Below are positions 36,078 to 49,175 of a stretch of DNA of 64,000 bases, piece by piece; within the stretch, counting starts at the first letter, position 1; each line of letters begins with the position of its first letter. Made by a program: the position numbers and the translations under genes. The stretch spans positions 518,945 to 582,944 of the forward strand of contig BCKQ01000012.1 in NCBI GenBank assembly GCA_001600695.1, read 5' to 3'. The notes under the pieces were generated by a model. The model was not told the DNA's origin, made no database searches, and saw nothing but the letters and a program-made list of their open reading frames with translations. The stretch comes from Ascoidea asiatica (lineage: Eukaryota; Ascomycota; Saccharomycetes; Ascoideales; Ascoideaceae).

Positions 36078-38044
36078 TACTAAAGATTAGTAACCTATTG
36101 GTCCAAAAAAAAGAGAAATCAAGACCCACTGAGAAATGTAACTATAAAATATGATTTTGATTATAGTAAGAAAATGAATTCAAAGAAAACCTTCTTTTTA
36201 GTCAACAAAACAAAAAACATTTAACAAACGCACATCTAAAAAAACAGAAATCCTATATCTACATTAATATCTAAGCTACGAATTCAAAATCCGAATGATT
36301 GTGTCATTGATTGTCAGCATCTATTGTTAAAATGGCAACAAGGGCAAGCATGGGTATTGTAGTTCTTATAGTACTTTTCTAAATCTATTGATCTTACTTC
36401 TTAGATTTTCATTATTATTCTTTTCGTTGCTTGTTTTATGATTCATTGCTGCAGTAAGTTCCAGTGCTTGAAAAAAGTCTGCTGAAACGTTTTTAGGTGA
36501 GTTGTTTGTTCTACCGGGCGTTCATTCCCGCCACGGGTTATTTTCGCAACCAAATATTTTGCGATTAGTTTGAGCTGTAGTGTCAATTTCAGTATCAACA
36601 CTGTTCAAATAATGTTGGAGTGTGTGTGTGTGAAAATTCAACGTACGTTAAAAATGTTATTCAGATTCAATGGTTCCGCAACTATCCTAAATGAAAATGA
36701 GTGGCTGGTAAACAGTTCCTCGGAAGTTAACGAAGTTGTTTTGGTGGGTCGACGTATACGTCGCAGTATATTCGGAAGTGCGTTTTGAGGATGTTTTTAT
36801 AGTACGTTTCTACGTGGACATTAATTTAGTTATTGGGTTAATGTTTGTGACCCCTTTTCCAATTTTGTTCAAAGGTCTGTTGTAATATAAAATTGGCACC
36901 GGGAAATGCTGTAAAATATACTTGAATATATATATGTAGGAAAACTCGTGTAGCATTGATAATTTTCATAAAAACAGTTATATAAGTATATAGAAATTGA
37001 GTCATATTTATATAAATAAAACATTTGTAGAAAGTATTGTACATTTGTAAAAGGGGCAATGCACTAATGATTACTTATGATTACTAATAGTTAGTAATTG
37101 ATAAATAAGGATTTTACTGGAAAGTAAATTAGTAGTTATTTGATTGGCTCAGCAATTTCTGTAATGTATTTGATATCTTGGGTAAAGTAAGCTCAGATAA
37201 ACAAATAATACTATTTGTTGTTGTACCTAATGCAGCATAATATAAATAACATAGTTTAGAAGTCACAAGAGATGTGACAGCTCTGTCAGGCAGATATTCA
37301 ATTTGTAAAGAGCTCAACAATGCGGATTGTGATGAAAATTAATACCATTATGTAATTCATTATTTGGTATAGTTATTCATCATTTGAGTAATAATATAAC
37401 TATAAAAACAAATGAAATTTGATTAAACATAGTAAGTAGATTCCATTAGTTTGTACAGCTGGAATTTGGACACAAAAAAGGGAACTTTTGACAAAATGAT
37501 AGGAATTTTGACAAGGGCAGATTTGAACATTGAGGTCATAAACTGAATTTTGACAGACAAATAGGGAATCTTGACAATCCAGGGGTTGCATCACCTGTAG
37601 CATATCCAAGTAATTATATAGTTATCATGCTCAACAATACTACACCGTGTGTACATTTAGATATTGATAGAATCTAGATTCTAGAATAATACGTTTTGAG
37701 CTTGGCTGCCGAACCTGCTGCATTGTTTGCAACAGGTGGTTTGAAATTCATGCCGTTTTAGATTTCGAAATTTTATGGATTATTCTTTTAAACTCAAATT
37801 TTAGTTTTCATTTCCCGAATACAGAATAATTTATCCAAGTTACCTGCAAATTTGGGCAAATAGGGTACCCATAACTAATATTATTTGTTGCCTCGTTGGA
37901 TACATAACCCCACTACAAGTGAACAGCTTTTTGTTTCAAGTCCACGTAGATTTAACTTATCAATTATTTCGGGTTTTTCAGAATTAGGAGTGAACCTCGC
38001 AGAGCCGCCGATACTTCGTTTAGCAAACGAAACTGATATTTTCG
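36078..38044. other. Stretch without a recognisable gene
   Basis: Only short frames in all directions. A (GT)n run of about 14 bp lies at 36619-36632. Nothing else supported. Confidence 0.45.
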
Positions 38045-38480
38045 GCATAGTTCTACTGACATCGGAAAAAGAACTGAATGTCATGGCTTATTTTTACTCA
38101 TTACATACACTCCATTTCAAGCTGGGCATATCCCTCATCTCTCGCTGGTGTGTTGTTGTGACCCAGCCTTGTTTTGTTGTTCAAGCCCTTCAAGTTAATC
38201 TGTTTTAGTAATTGGGTCTTTTTCGTTTCAATTGAATCACTCTGATTATGGAGGAAATTCCAACTCCTCTTTCTTTTTGCTGTCATTCCCTTCTCCCTCC
38301 TTATTCTCCCTATCATTCCTTTCAAGTAAGAACTCGGGCATTCAACTCTAAAAATTGAGGTTGTTCCTCTGGTTTCTTTTTTGTTTTCTCTCTTTTCTTT
38401 TTGAAATATAAATCACCCATTATAAAATGATAACATAAGAAGAAATTATACTTGTTGGTTGCTAGTATATTGTATTGGTG
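38045..38480 (+). repeat. 5' LTR of the gypsy element
   Basis: Collinear with 45671-46110. Shared blocks include TATCCCTCAT.TCTCGCTGG, GTGTTGTTGTGACCCAGCCT, AATCTGTTTTAGTAATTG, AAATTGAGGTTGTT, CACCCATTATAAAAT.ATAAC and ATACTTGTTGGTTG. A TTGGTGG tract just right of the end (38473) could be the primer-binding site. The exact right edge is uncertain by ~30 bp. Confidence 0.85.
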
Positions 38481-38684
38481 GTTTCTAAAAAAATTTATGG
38501 TATTTTTAAAAAAGTTGGTAACAAGATACTGGTTTATATTAATCATTTTTGCTGTTTCTTTGGCTTTTAAATTGGTTCTTTAAAAATTATTGTTGCTATT
38601 GATATAACTGTTTTTATTTCATGTTAAGAGCTGCTTGACGTTGCCTGACAAATTTTGTTGTTAGTGTTATAATTGTTTTTGAAA

Positions 38685-38960
38685 TTATGTTTAGAATCGA
38701 TTGAAATTTCTTTGAAGTCACTGTTGGTCTGATAAAAATTGTTTTAAAATTCATCCTTGGTTTCTTATTGCTTTAATGTGATTACAATTTATCTCTGGTT
38801 TTTTTGGTTTCAATTTAATTTAAATTAAGCTTTGTTTTTTTCCTTTTAATTTGATTTAGATCTATCGTTCGTTTCTTTTTGGTTTAACTTGGGTTCAATC
38901 TATCGTCTGTTTCTGGTTGATTTAATTTGATTTAAATCCATCCTTGCTTTATTTTTGTGT
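38685..38960 (+). repeat. ~38-bp imperfect tandem repeats in the gypsy leader
   Basis: About seven diverged units of 37-40 bp with a consensus close to TTTAATTTGATTTAAATCYATCSTTSGTTTCTTTTTGG. They lie between the 5' LTR and gag, in the transcribed untranslated leader. The best preserved units are the last three (about 38848-38960). Confidence 0.65.
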
Positions 38961-40129
38961 TCATTGTTTGATATTTCCGATTACATTGCCTGTCCCTTGT
39001 TGTTGTAAGCGGAAGCTTTGCTTTCTTTTGCTTACTTTTTATTGTTTTTTTCTCCTCGTCGGAATTGATTTATACTTATTGTTATATCTAGAATATTTAA
39101 ACAGGATGTTTTTGAGGTCTTTCTGATTATACTGATTACTAAAAAGTAACTTTGAATTTACTGGAGAGGTTTAAATTCGGTATTTGGATTGAGGTGTCGC
39201 CAGCTCGTTTATTTAGGGAAGTGCTTTAAATCAATACATCAATTTTAATTATAGAACTTTTACCTTTGCCAATTAATCAACATATCGCTTTTAATTATAG
39301 AAGCAATTAAAATAAAATAAAACATCAATTTAAAAAATTAAATTGCAGTTTTTTATAGATATATACTACTTGATACTATTTTGTCTTTATTGCTTTGGGC
39401 TGTGCGTGCTTGCCTTGTCTTATTTTGATTAGAAAATATGGATTGAGTTATTATCTCTATTGTAATTAAAAAAGGTAGACCTGACCATTATGTTTTCGAT
39501 TTTTGTTTGAAAGTTTATTTTTAACGTATCATATAAAGCGGCAGTTGTTTCTTATCTTATATTCAATCTTGTATTTGATTAATCTTATTTTAAAAATTGG
39601 TTTTTAGAGTGTTACTAAAATGTTAATTGATTTTAAATTGAGTTCTTACATTAATTGAAGTTTCTTTTGATGAAATTTGATTAATAAAGGAAACAATATA
39701 ATACTTTGAGTAGTTGTTTAAGGACTACAAATTTCTATTGGAGCAAAATAGTTGAGGAAGCCCGAAGGTCCAAAATTATTTTGTATTATTCTTTTATTTT
39801 CATTTCCTTTTTGTTGATTATTTTCCCTCGCATTTCCTTTTACATTGTATCGAAGAAAAAGACCAAGAAAATATAAAATCAACGAAGAAGCGAATAAAAT
39901 TAATTGCCGAATTGCAAAATCAATGAAATCAAACAAAAAATAATTAGTATAAATCACTTTAAAAGTAGTTAGAAAAAACAGAAAATACAAAATAGCTGAT
40001 TTTAATGGTAGGACCGTTGGTGCTTTGCACACTAGCCTAAAATTCACCAGATTTTATCGACCATTAAACTCAAATACTACCGATCATATAAAAATTTATT
40101 AGTTAATGTAATTTCACAAAATTTGCATT
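38961..40129. other. Gypsy leader, non-coding
   Basis: AT-rich and T-rich sequence between the tandem repeats and gag. A minus-strand frame (40047-39718) is hydrophobic and is probably a shadow. An unusually long leader of about 1.6 kb from LTR to gag results. Confidence 0.5.
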
Positions 40130-41400
40130 GCTTTAGCGATTCCTGAAAATTTTTTGGCGCTATATGTCGAGTTGAAGTTGAGTCAGAAAATGAATCAGTA
40201 GTTAGTTGGTGTTATTATTTCCGTATTGAAGGTACGTGGAATTGGTATCGGTCTAGCCAAGCTGTTACAAGATTTCAAACATCTTCTGGTTGCGCCAGGA
40301 TCCGTTTAATGAAGTTAAAACAATAATTGATGGTAAAGTTGGCAAAAGATCAATGATATTGACGTTGGTTTTAGGTGGTATGGAGGATCCTGCTAAAAGA
40401 TATGAAAATTCGTTAATCCCAGAATGGTTCTAGATATAGTCCCGAAAGGGTTTCTTGAGCCATTTAATTCTAGTTTACGGTCTTGGATTGCGGTTTATAG
40501 ATACTGTTCTGGTGATAGTAAAATTAATATTAAAAATGAATGGATTGCTTTTATTGATCTTTTAGCTGCGAATAAGTATCTTGCTGATCCTCTTGCTATT
40601 GTTTAATTTTCTTCAATTAAACAAATTGCTTTTCAGGTGCCGGAGAAAAAAAAATTGATTTCTGCTCCCGAACCACTGGTGGATTCAGTCACAGATCGAG
40701 AAAATGTTGACGCTGAAGAACGCTGGCCCAATCAAGTGAATCTATCGCTTAAGGAATTCTCTGAGTTAAAGATTAATCATCCTACTAAAGTACAAAGAAT
40801 TTGGTGAATATGTTGAATTTTGCTTAGCCCATTTGTTACTGAAAAGCAAGTACAAAATGTTTTATTTACTGAAATAAATAAGATTGCTACTGTTGAGTCT
40901 GGGGTTCAGAAAACGTTCATTAAAGTAGAACCAAATGATCGTTATACTAAAAGTAATAAGAATAAATCCCCTACTTCCAATAATTCAAATAATAGCTTTA
41001 ATCTGATGAATCATAATAATAACAATCAAAGACATAATAATAGTAGAAAAAGCTGTATTGATGGTAATAATCAAAATGGATTTAGTTTGAACACTAGATT
41101 CAATAATATTAAAGGGGCTTGCAATAGTGGTTTTAAAAATAATAAAAACGTCATTGAATATAGTGACAATAATAATAATAATTCTGGATATAACAATAAT
41201 AATGATAAGGCTGCTTATAAACGCAATAATTGGTTACACAATCATAATTCTGCTTATTACAATAATAGTTGAAGTGATAAGTTTAATAATGCTGCTTTTA
41301 AGAATAGAAGATATCAAAGAATTCTTACTTGTTATTTCTGTGGTGGTAGTCATTTTATTAAGGAATGCAAGCTACTTCTTGAAAATATGAATAAGCGATT
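40130..41400 (+). pseudogene. Gypsy gag with Asn-rich tail and odd zinc knuckle
   Basis: Open pieces 40160-40300, 40424-40606, 40635-40806 and 40820-41272 make up a gag broken by stops. The 40820-41272 piece is dominated by Asn, with Ser, Lys and His, encoded largely by AAT. After one TGA (41270-41272) the same frame gives the nucleocapsid knuckle at 41330-41368: C-Y-F-C-G-G-S-H-F-I-K-E-C. This is C-x2-C-x3-H-x4-C, one residue short of the usual x4 between the second Cys and the His. It may be a family feature or a 3-base deletion. Confidence 0.75.
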
Positions 41401-42230
41401 CTTTTGTTTTATAATAATAGAATTTCCATAGAGAATCAACATGGATTTATTTGTGAAGTTGGGTTAACTTCCAATCCATGGAGTAAATCCTTTGAATGTA
41501 ATGATTATATGGAAAATATTAAGCTGGAAACGGTTGTTAATAAGAATTTGGTCCTTTATTATGATGATCATGAAGATGCTGTTCATCAAATAAATATAGG
41601 TAACACAGAACTATCTGACCTAGTTGAAGATACTATTGGTGTTTTAGGTAATGATATTTCTAAGCCAAACCAAAAAACTGCTAAGACTGATCATCGGAAG
41701 ACTTTGAAAGATACAATCTATAAATCTTTGAAAAAAAAACCCTTTAAAAAATAAAGCTAGTTTAAGGAATATTTTACACGGTACTTCCATTTCTGATGAT
41801 ATTATTGAGTATGACTATGTTGTTGTCGGTAGCAATAATGAATTAAATATATCAGGGACTAATTTTGCGATTGAACGTACACCTTCTGATAGTATTGATT
41901 CTTCTAATAAGATTATTAATGAAGCTCAAGAGTTGTCATGTTTTATTCCCCCTTTCCCTAGGTCAAAGCCTTATTCAGAATTGGAATTGGAATCTAAAAA
42001 GATGGAGTTGCTCATTGATAAGGGACCTCTTGGTTGAGTCTTATTGAGTGAAAATACTGGGTTTGACAAAAATGTTGCTTCAAAAATTCATTGCTAAGAT
42101 GAAGCCGAGAGAGATTAAAATGCTAGGACAGCAGATTTTATTCTTTAACATCAATGCTTCTACATAATACGATGACAATGACGTTGTAGAAAAAAGCTGG
42201 TTTATTGGTCCTTCGGAGTATATTTGAGTT
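41401..42230 (+). pseudogene. Gypsy gag-pol linker
   Basis: Acidic, Asn/Asp-rich plus-strand frame 41404-41754 (116 codons), then continued in another frame to 42037. No catalytic motif. It connects the nucleocapsid knuckle and the protease. Confidence 0.5.
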
Positions 42231-42780
42231 GAAATCAAACATAAGTTCGTTGAATTTTTGTTTGATAAAGGATCTGAAATGAATTTAATTCCTAAATCGG
42301 TTGTGACTGCCGGTATAAATGAGCTTTTCCCTGTTTTTAAATTGTTAAAGCTTTCAAAGGTGCTAGAAAAACTTTGAGTCAATGTTTTCAGCCTTTGATT
42401 AAAATAAAAGATGTTGAATTTGGTGTTAGAATATATCTCGAGGAAAGAAATAGTACTGCTGAGGTATAATTTTACGCCAATCATTTATAGATTTTAATGC
42501 TTTATATACCAACCAAGATTAAATGCTTTTAATGCTCAAAGTTGTTATTTCGAGGTACTGTTTGCTTAATCCGATAACTGGTCATGAACATTCATTTACG
42601 GAGCTGTTTACGTTAAAGTCTGCTAAAACTAATGTCAATCGGTTAAGTATGTTTGTTGCAGAGGCTTACAAAGCAATTGTAAATATAGTGGCTTTATCTT
42701 ATCCTGATTTTGAACACAATTTGATTAATTCTGAATCTACTCAATATTTTAATAAAAAGGAATTATCATGACTGGAATAT
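42231..42780 (+). pseudogene. Gypsy aspartic protease, active site altered
   Basis: The frame at 42231-42360 reads VEFLFDKGSEMNLIPKSVV, where family members have D-[ST]-G-[AS]. Here the residue after the catalytic Asp (42264-42266) is Lys, which would abolish activity. The surrounding hydrophobic approach and the following N-L-I-P are characteristic of gypsy proteases. The minus-strand frame 42484-42080 is its shadow. The piece at 42523-42771 continues pol in another frame. Confidence 0.7.
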
Positions 42781-44240
42781 GCTTTTGCAACATCAATAGC
42801 TGACAATATTAATGAAGCTAAGTTTTTTAAAGCTGTTCAAGATGGTGGACTAAGCTCCGCTTTATTTAATGATAGTGATGAAAACTTTTGTTTAAAGACT
42901 GGCTTTAAGGAATCGTTGGAGAGTCCTGAAGTCAAACCTTGGTTTCGCATGGTTTATCCTATAGAAAAGGTTAAGTCCGATGATGTGGTTAGCCCTTTAG
43001 AAACAATGGTTAATTAAAATGAACTTGCTTGTGTTACTAGTAGCTACAACGATCTTTTTTCGTTCAATCGAAAAAGTCACGAATGCTTCGTCGCTTATTA
43101 CACTTGAAATCTTGAAATTCTTTTGCTGGTAAAAAGTCAAACTTTACTGTTAACATTGACCATTCAACAGAAGCTTTATCTGGTCATATTTGGGTTTCAA
43201 TATTTGACATTTCCGATACGTATGGTCTTTTGCCAACTGATAATGATTTTGCTAGAAAAACTTCTTCTATCACACCTCTTCGAGATCTAGGATAGAATAA
43301 TTCTCGAAGGTTATGGCAATGCTGCTTATGAATTTCAAGCTGTTCTATAGAAGATATTAAAGCCGTTTCTAAGTCAGCTAATTATATTAATGGCTAATAT
43401 TGGCTTGGTACCAAAAGCAACTGATGCTACCATTTCTGAGAATTTCCTGGATGTATAGAAAGTGTTTCCTTTATTTAAAAAATTTGGTCTTAAATTATCT
43501 GTTGAAAAAAACTGTGTGTTAGAGAAGCAACATTTCTTCCCTTTCATATCAAGGATGGTAAAAGATATCCTGTTAAACGTAATTTCTTGGTACATAAAGA
43601 TTTTAAAAGGTCATCAACAGCCAAAGAAATTAGGTCTGTTCAAGCAAGTATTAATTTTTACAGATGCTTCATTCCTTATTTTGTTCATTTGTCAGAAGAT
43701 ACATTTGCCGAAGTTAATAAACCGGAGTTATAGACAAGCACTACTAGTTTTGTAATAAAAGATATACATGAAAGATTTATTGGTCCATTTCCTTTGCTGA
43801 AACCAAATTATGATAAACCATTATTTATAGTAACCAGGCTTCCGGTGTTGTTTGGTCTGCTGCTCTATTTAATTATGTTGGAAATAACTTTGATCAAAAT
43901 ATTGGCCTGATCAAACTTACCATTGCAATTGATTAAGCTAGAGTCTCGTAAGTTTGCAGATGCTGATAAAAGATTAGAAAATTCGGTTAAAGAATATATT
44001 GCAGTGTTTTATGCTTTTAAAAAATTTAGATATTATGTGGAAGGTGTTCAACTATTTGTTTATTGTGTTGATAAAGCTGTGGCTGGCACCTTGAAGAATA
44101 GTTCAGATGAGATGCCAATTGGTAGATACGATAGATTGCTTTCCTATTTGATTTAATGTAAATTTAAGATACATCATATCAAAGGTGCTAAAAATCCAGT
44201 TTATATTTTTACCCTTCATCCTGATTGCTCTACAATTAAA
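42781..44240 (+). pseudogene. Gypsy reverse transcriptase and RNase H, broken
   Basis: The RT palm/thumb is recognisable from about 43460: FKKFGLKLSVEKNCVLEKQH is the G-L-x-L-x-x-x-K block, then AKEIRSVQASINFYRCFIPYF (about 43622-43685) is the connection between RT and RNase H. At 43860-44240 the RNase H reads ASGVVWSAALFNY, then SRKFADADKRLENSVKEYIAV, FKKFRYYVEGVQLFVYCVDKA and GRYDRLLSYL, and ends with FKIHHIKGAKNPV. The catalytic RT box (YxDD) could not be found in the degraded 43000-43400 interval. Stops at several places. Confidence 0.85.
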
Positions 44241-45670
44241 CCTGTTATGATTACTAATATTGGTTGATGATCCACATAAATCTTATGTTTTGACCATTAA
44301 AAATATGCTCGGTGATAGAGTTTTGAAATTCAAATCCTTCTATTATTTACATATTTTATCTTTTGTTCAAACTTTAGTTATTCCATCTTTTGTTGGTATA
44401 AAAGAAGAAAAGGCTTTTCGAACTCAGGCTCCTATGTTCTTCGTTTCTCAGGATGCATTGTCTAAAAGATGTAATCTTTTGGCTAGACTTGGGTAACTGA
44501 TGCCATGGTCACTTGTCAGTTGGTTTATGTTGTTCATGGCTCACATGGTCATGCTGCTGGTAGAAGTAAAACTTTGCTTCATCTATCCAATCTTTATTTT
44601 ACACCTATGGTTAATTAAGTTATTGTTTATCCCGTAAAAACTTGAGATAACGGTCAGTATTATAAATAATCAACGTTGGTATTTGATCTCTTACAATTTC
44701 TGATACGATCTGTAATATTCAAATCTGTTGCTATTGATACAATTCATTTACCTACAACTACTCATGGATATTCATGTGTGGTTTGTTTAAGAGGCACTTT
44801 CACTCAGCTTCTCGAAGCTGGTGCTTTAAAAACATTAGAGACTGTTTCAGTTGGAAAGTTTATATATGATGAAGTTTTTTGCAGATAAGGAGGTGTTTAC
44901 AATTTACAGTCTGATGATGGATCAGAGTTTAAAAACCAACCCTTAAAAGTACTTTATGGTAATCAAGCTATTAAACATCAAATTTCTTCAAAAATCCAGC
45001 TCCTAATGGTTTAATAGAAAAGATAGCATGCTTTCTTCTCAACTGCTTTAAATCATTCTGACAAGCAATGGTTGAAACATTTAAGCGCTGCTACTTATGG
45101 TGATACTAATACTGTTAGATTATTGGCTGGGAACACTGCAGCTGGGTTGCTATGTGGCAGTCGTCCATTTGGGAGTTACGATCAATGTTAGTATATTTTG
45201 CCATTTATTAAAACTGATGGCTTTACTGAGGATGAATTATACAATATAAGTGTAAAACAAAATGAATTTGGTCGATGGTCAAACACTCAAGCTCCTCTGA
45301 AAATTAAATTCTATAGGGAAAAAATGAAAGATGCTTTCGGCAACGCTGATATTACTACTGTCACGAAGTGGGATGATGGTTTTGTATGTGTTTGACAACA
45401 ATGTTGAGGATCAAAAAAAGGCTGGACTTAAATCATTGCCTAGATATGTCAGTCGTTATAAAATTAAGCTGAATAAACTTGGTGCGTCTCTATTAATCAA
45501 TTTAAAAGCTGCTCAATTGAAACGAAAATTTAATAGGTCTCATTTGAATCTTTATTTATTACGTCCTGGTGCTAGTTATGCTGCGGTTCATGTTTCCATC
45601 TTTACAACCTCTGCTAATGGTTTCAAGCTTTGCATGCCAATTGATTTTCTCAAAAAAGAAACGTTACGGG
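44241..45670 (+). pseudogene. Gypsy integrase, broken
   Basis: After the H2C2-type region (GHAAGRSKTL at ~44545), the core starts around 44725 with VAIDTIHLP, which contains the first catalytic Asp. The second is in LQSDDGSEFKN (about 44908-44940), and the third lies in NPAPNGLIEK (about 44992-45022), where frame changes occur. Past the core, 45198-45395 and 45331-45678 cover the C-terminal domain (KWDDGFV, then PRYVSRYKIKLNKLGASLLINL). The integrase ends within a few bases of the 3' LTR, with a purine-rich tract AAAAAAGAAACGTTACGGG before it. Confidence 0.82.
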
Positions 45671-46110
45671 TGTTATAATGTACTCACAACGCAAAACGAA
45701 CTTAATGTCATGGCTGAATGTTGCTAAGTATATAAACCCGTGTGTTCGTTTCCAGCTATCCCTCATGTCTCGCTGGGGTGTTGTTGTGACCCAGCCTTGT
45801 TTTGGGCTGAAAGCCCTACAAGATAATCTGTTTTAGTAATTGTGTCTCTTTTTTTGTTTTTCAATTGATTGGCTCTGATTCTGAGGGCAGTTCGAATTCC
45901 TGTTTCCTTTTCTTGTCTTTCCCTTCTCCCTTCTTATTCTCCCTCTCTTGCCTTTCAAGTCAGGACTCTAACCTTCAATGCTATAAATTGAGGTTGTTTC
46001 TCTGTTTTTTATTTTGTTTTCTGTCTTCTATTTTTGTAATATATAATACACCCATTATAAAATTATAACATAAGAAGATTAATATACTTGTTGGTTGGTA
46101 CTATATTAGG
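45671..46110 (+). repeat. 3' LTR of the gypsy element
   Basis: Partner of 38045-38480, starting TGTTATAATG directly after the purine-rich tract. ATTATAACA at 46062-46070 is a perfect inverted match of the first nine bases, but similarity to the 5' LTR continues ~35 bp further, so the true right edge is ambiguous (46070 or ~46110). Confidence 0.85.
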
Positions 46111-49100
46111 TCACGGTCCATGATTGTTTTTTGACACGCCGTTTTCTATCATTAATGGTTCCACTATCTTTTAAGAGCTTATTCAGGTTATATCCCAAAA
46201 TGAGACCCTCTGGATTTCCACGACGATAAGTAGTTGTGGCACTTTTTTTCGTTTCAATTTACCATTGCGTAATTATGAAAGTTTGTTAATTTTTATATCC
46301 CAATACAATGGTTTTCATTCCGATATTTAATTAAAATATTGTGTATGACTTTAATTGAACTTTCACTAAATTTTTCAGATATCTAATTGAAGCAACATTC
46401 CACGGATTCTTGTAAATGAACTTCGTATTTAGATTGGGGCTTGTGTTTATTTATGAATTGTTGTTTAAGAATTGAATTTTACAATAAAATAATGGATTTT
46501 GTGATAACTGTTTAGAGTTGTCATATACTGTGTTTGTTATATTCGAAACATTGAGGAAATCTTTCCGGCCGATGACATGATTGTGAGGATTCACGTCGCT
46601 GATAATAACTTTTAATTGACTTATAAGTGCTTCTTCTATATGGTTTAAGACTTAAAACATTCTTTAAGTGCTCACTAGTGGCTCCTAGGACATAGAATAT
46701 AAGTTTCTTATAAAGACCAAATTTTTTTTTTTTACCTTTGGCATCTAACCTAAAGTTATACACTTACAGCTGTATGTGAATGAAGTGCATTTTCCAGACA
46801 AAACTACAACTACCATTTGAACTTTTGTCCAACACTTTTCTGCAAAATCAAAGGTCCAACGTATAGAAGAGGGTATTATCTTTTTTATGGATACGTTTTG
46901 AAGGTGGTGAACCTTCGTCAACAGACTATATGCTTTATGGGTTCCGACTCAAGGTGATAATCCTTCCAGCCTGATTTACAAATTTTCAAATGGGTGAGCC
47001 TATGTTTAGCACATTTACAAGGAGGCTATATTTTTAGCGGCTTATTTGTTCTATAAAAAAGAAACGTATAGGGATAGCCGGTACTTTCAACTGACCATTC
47101 TCAAAAAAATTTGTTTCGAATGCACCGTAGACTCCCGAAAGCATCCCAAAAATGAGAAGTTATAAGTCAAAGCCGTAATTTACTTTCTTTCCAGACTCGT
47201 GTTCGCTTCGAATTCTTAATTTTATCTGATAGCTGACTTTTAGATGAATTTAATGATGCTGCCTCGGAAATTCTAGGATAATCTAGTTTGTGCCTTGGTC
47301 TTGGCTTTTCTATGACTTGATAGTGCGGTTCTTTTAATATACAGTTTGCGTTTTAGGTACTCGCTACTTTTCTGTCACTTTTGAGTGAGCTAGTGGTGAA
47401 TGTCTCGGATGAAGGTCTGATTGATATATTCATAGGGGAATTACCGCTCAATCCGGACTCTTCTTTTTTCTTCTAGTTTTTTTTTCCCCTTTGGCCGCAT
47501 TATCATTTTTGTCTTGCGTATATGCTGTTCCTCTAAACCGTATATGTTTCCACTTTGAGTTACATTTATCAGCGTAAGCGCCATGGCCAGTCGTTTAAAT
47601 GTAAATCAAATTTCTTTAACAAACTGAATGACGCTTTTCAATTGACGAAACATAGATGATAAAAAACTTAATAGCATAAACATTGTTTTTTAGACATGAT
47701 TCATGAGCTTTCGTTTTCGTCGACACCCGTTTTAAGTGCTAAGGTTGTGAGGGTAAATACTCTTGGAAATACCTATTGTAAACCAGTCATAAGGTGTTCA
47801 CGATTAGTATACAATGCTTAGTTAAAAACAGTTAACCACTTCCCTTCCCTGGCGATACGTTATTCAACAAATTCCAGCAACACCTAGCTGGAAGGATATC
47901 CTTCCATGGTTAACATAGAACATGGTAGATCATATAACTCATTGGTGGTACCACTATAGCATTTTTTGCTTGTACCACGACTATTTTTTTTAGCAGTCAT
48001 AGTCCTTTTAAGGGTAAACCGGTAGAGAAGGAAATGGGTAAAGCGGTGGGAAGCAAAACACTGAAGTGTTATTAATAAATTATTGATTACTGGAAACCGA
48101 TATGTTTCGGAGCAATTAGATCAAAATCGAATTGATCCTATAAAGTTGCCGTCTGCAGTTAGACTACTATAGGATACTCGGTAGAAATTTAATTGAAGCC
48201 TTTTGAAGAGGTACTTCAAATTTCTAATGGCCTGTAATTTATTCAGAAATTCTGCAGATAACGATAGCAAATGAAACATTATTTGAAATTGGTTATCATT
48301 GAGGTATTTTCTTCTTGGGGGAAAACAGGGAGCGACATACGTGTAAAGAAGAATGTCATATCAGAGTCTGTGTATACATTACTACCTTGTTTAGGTGTAC
48401 AGATCCAAAGCAGTTGCATAATAACAAAAAAGTAAGTGCTCTCAAAAAAACAGAAAATTATTACTCAGAAAAATATTGGAAATCATTACAAAAGACTCAC
48501 CGCAATTCAAAAGCTTTATTAACCAAAATTGAGAAACGTAAAACTTGAAATAATAAAAGCTAAACCATTGTCCTTCTAGAGAATAGCGCTATCATTATTT
48601 TAAATTTCATACAAAGTTGACTGTTTGTTCTACTCACCTTGCTTAACCAAACGGCACGCCTGAGAAGTATTTCTCACCAACTTTAGGACTATCCTTCTCA
48701 AAAGTTTATTGAAAATCAACATCACATTTATCCGCTAAAGTAAAAGGATGTTTTACTTTGGCAATATTCAAAAGGCTGACTTTGGTACAACAACTGAATA
48801 AGAAAGTATCGGTAGGGCCTAATTCCAACTAAGGAAGATCATTCGTTAGAGCTCTTAATAATAGTTTGATCAAAAGTCATCGCAGTATCGCTTCCAATCA
48901 GATCTCATTGTCACTGATTGAAGCTGCATGTGAGAAAAAGAACCCATCATATGCATGATACGAAAAATTTCCAAAAAGAATGGTATTAAAAAATCTCAAG
49001 ATAGTTAGTGTGGGTAAAAAGAACTAATAAATAGCGTCTTCAATATTCACATTCATTGAATAATGTATTCGGAAAGCACCAGTTCCATAAAAATTGTTGA

Positions 49101-49175
49101 AAAAGTTTTATTAGCCGACGTAGTAGGAACATTTCTTTGATAGATACACATATCTAACATATGCTTAGAACAAAA
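46111..49175. other. Long stretch without a firm gene
   Basis: Frames of up to 80 codons only: minus 46763-46521 (Lys/Ser/Tyr-rich) and plus 48315-48548 (Lys/Cys-rich), both without recognisable motifs. Short T-runs occur at 46720-46734 and 47460-47490. I see no LTR, TIR or RNA gene here. Confidence 0.4.

Larger units (their letters stand above)
38045..46110 (+). mobile_element. Full-length Ty3/gypsy retrotransposon, decayed
   Basis: Direct repeats of about 430 bp at both ends bracket, on the plus strand, a long leader, gag with a zinc knuckle, a protease site, RT, RNase H and integrase in gypsy order. All coding parts contain several stops and frameshifts. LTR divergence is substantial, so the insertion is old but younger than the copia relic at 6-14 kb. 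Confidence 0.9.

Noticed and set aside
41127-41390. Ile-rich 87-codon plus-strand ORF
   Set aside because: It is a frame-shifted reading of the AAT-rich gag tail and has no independent support.
42080-42484. Minus-strand 134-codon ORF
   Set aside because: It is the antisense of the gypsy protease region, which carries a recognisable active site on the plus strand.
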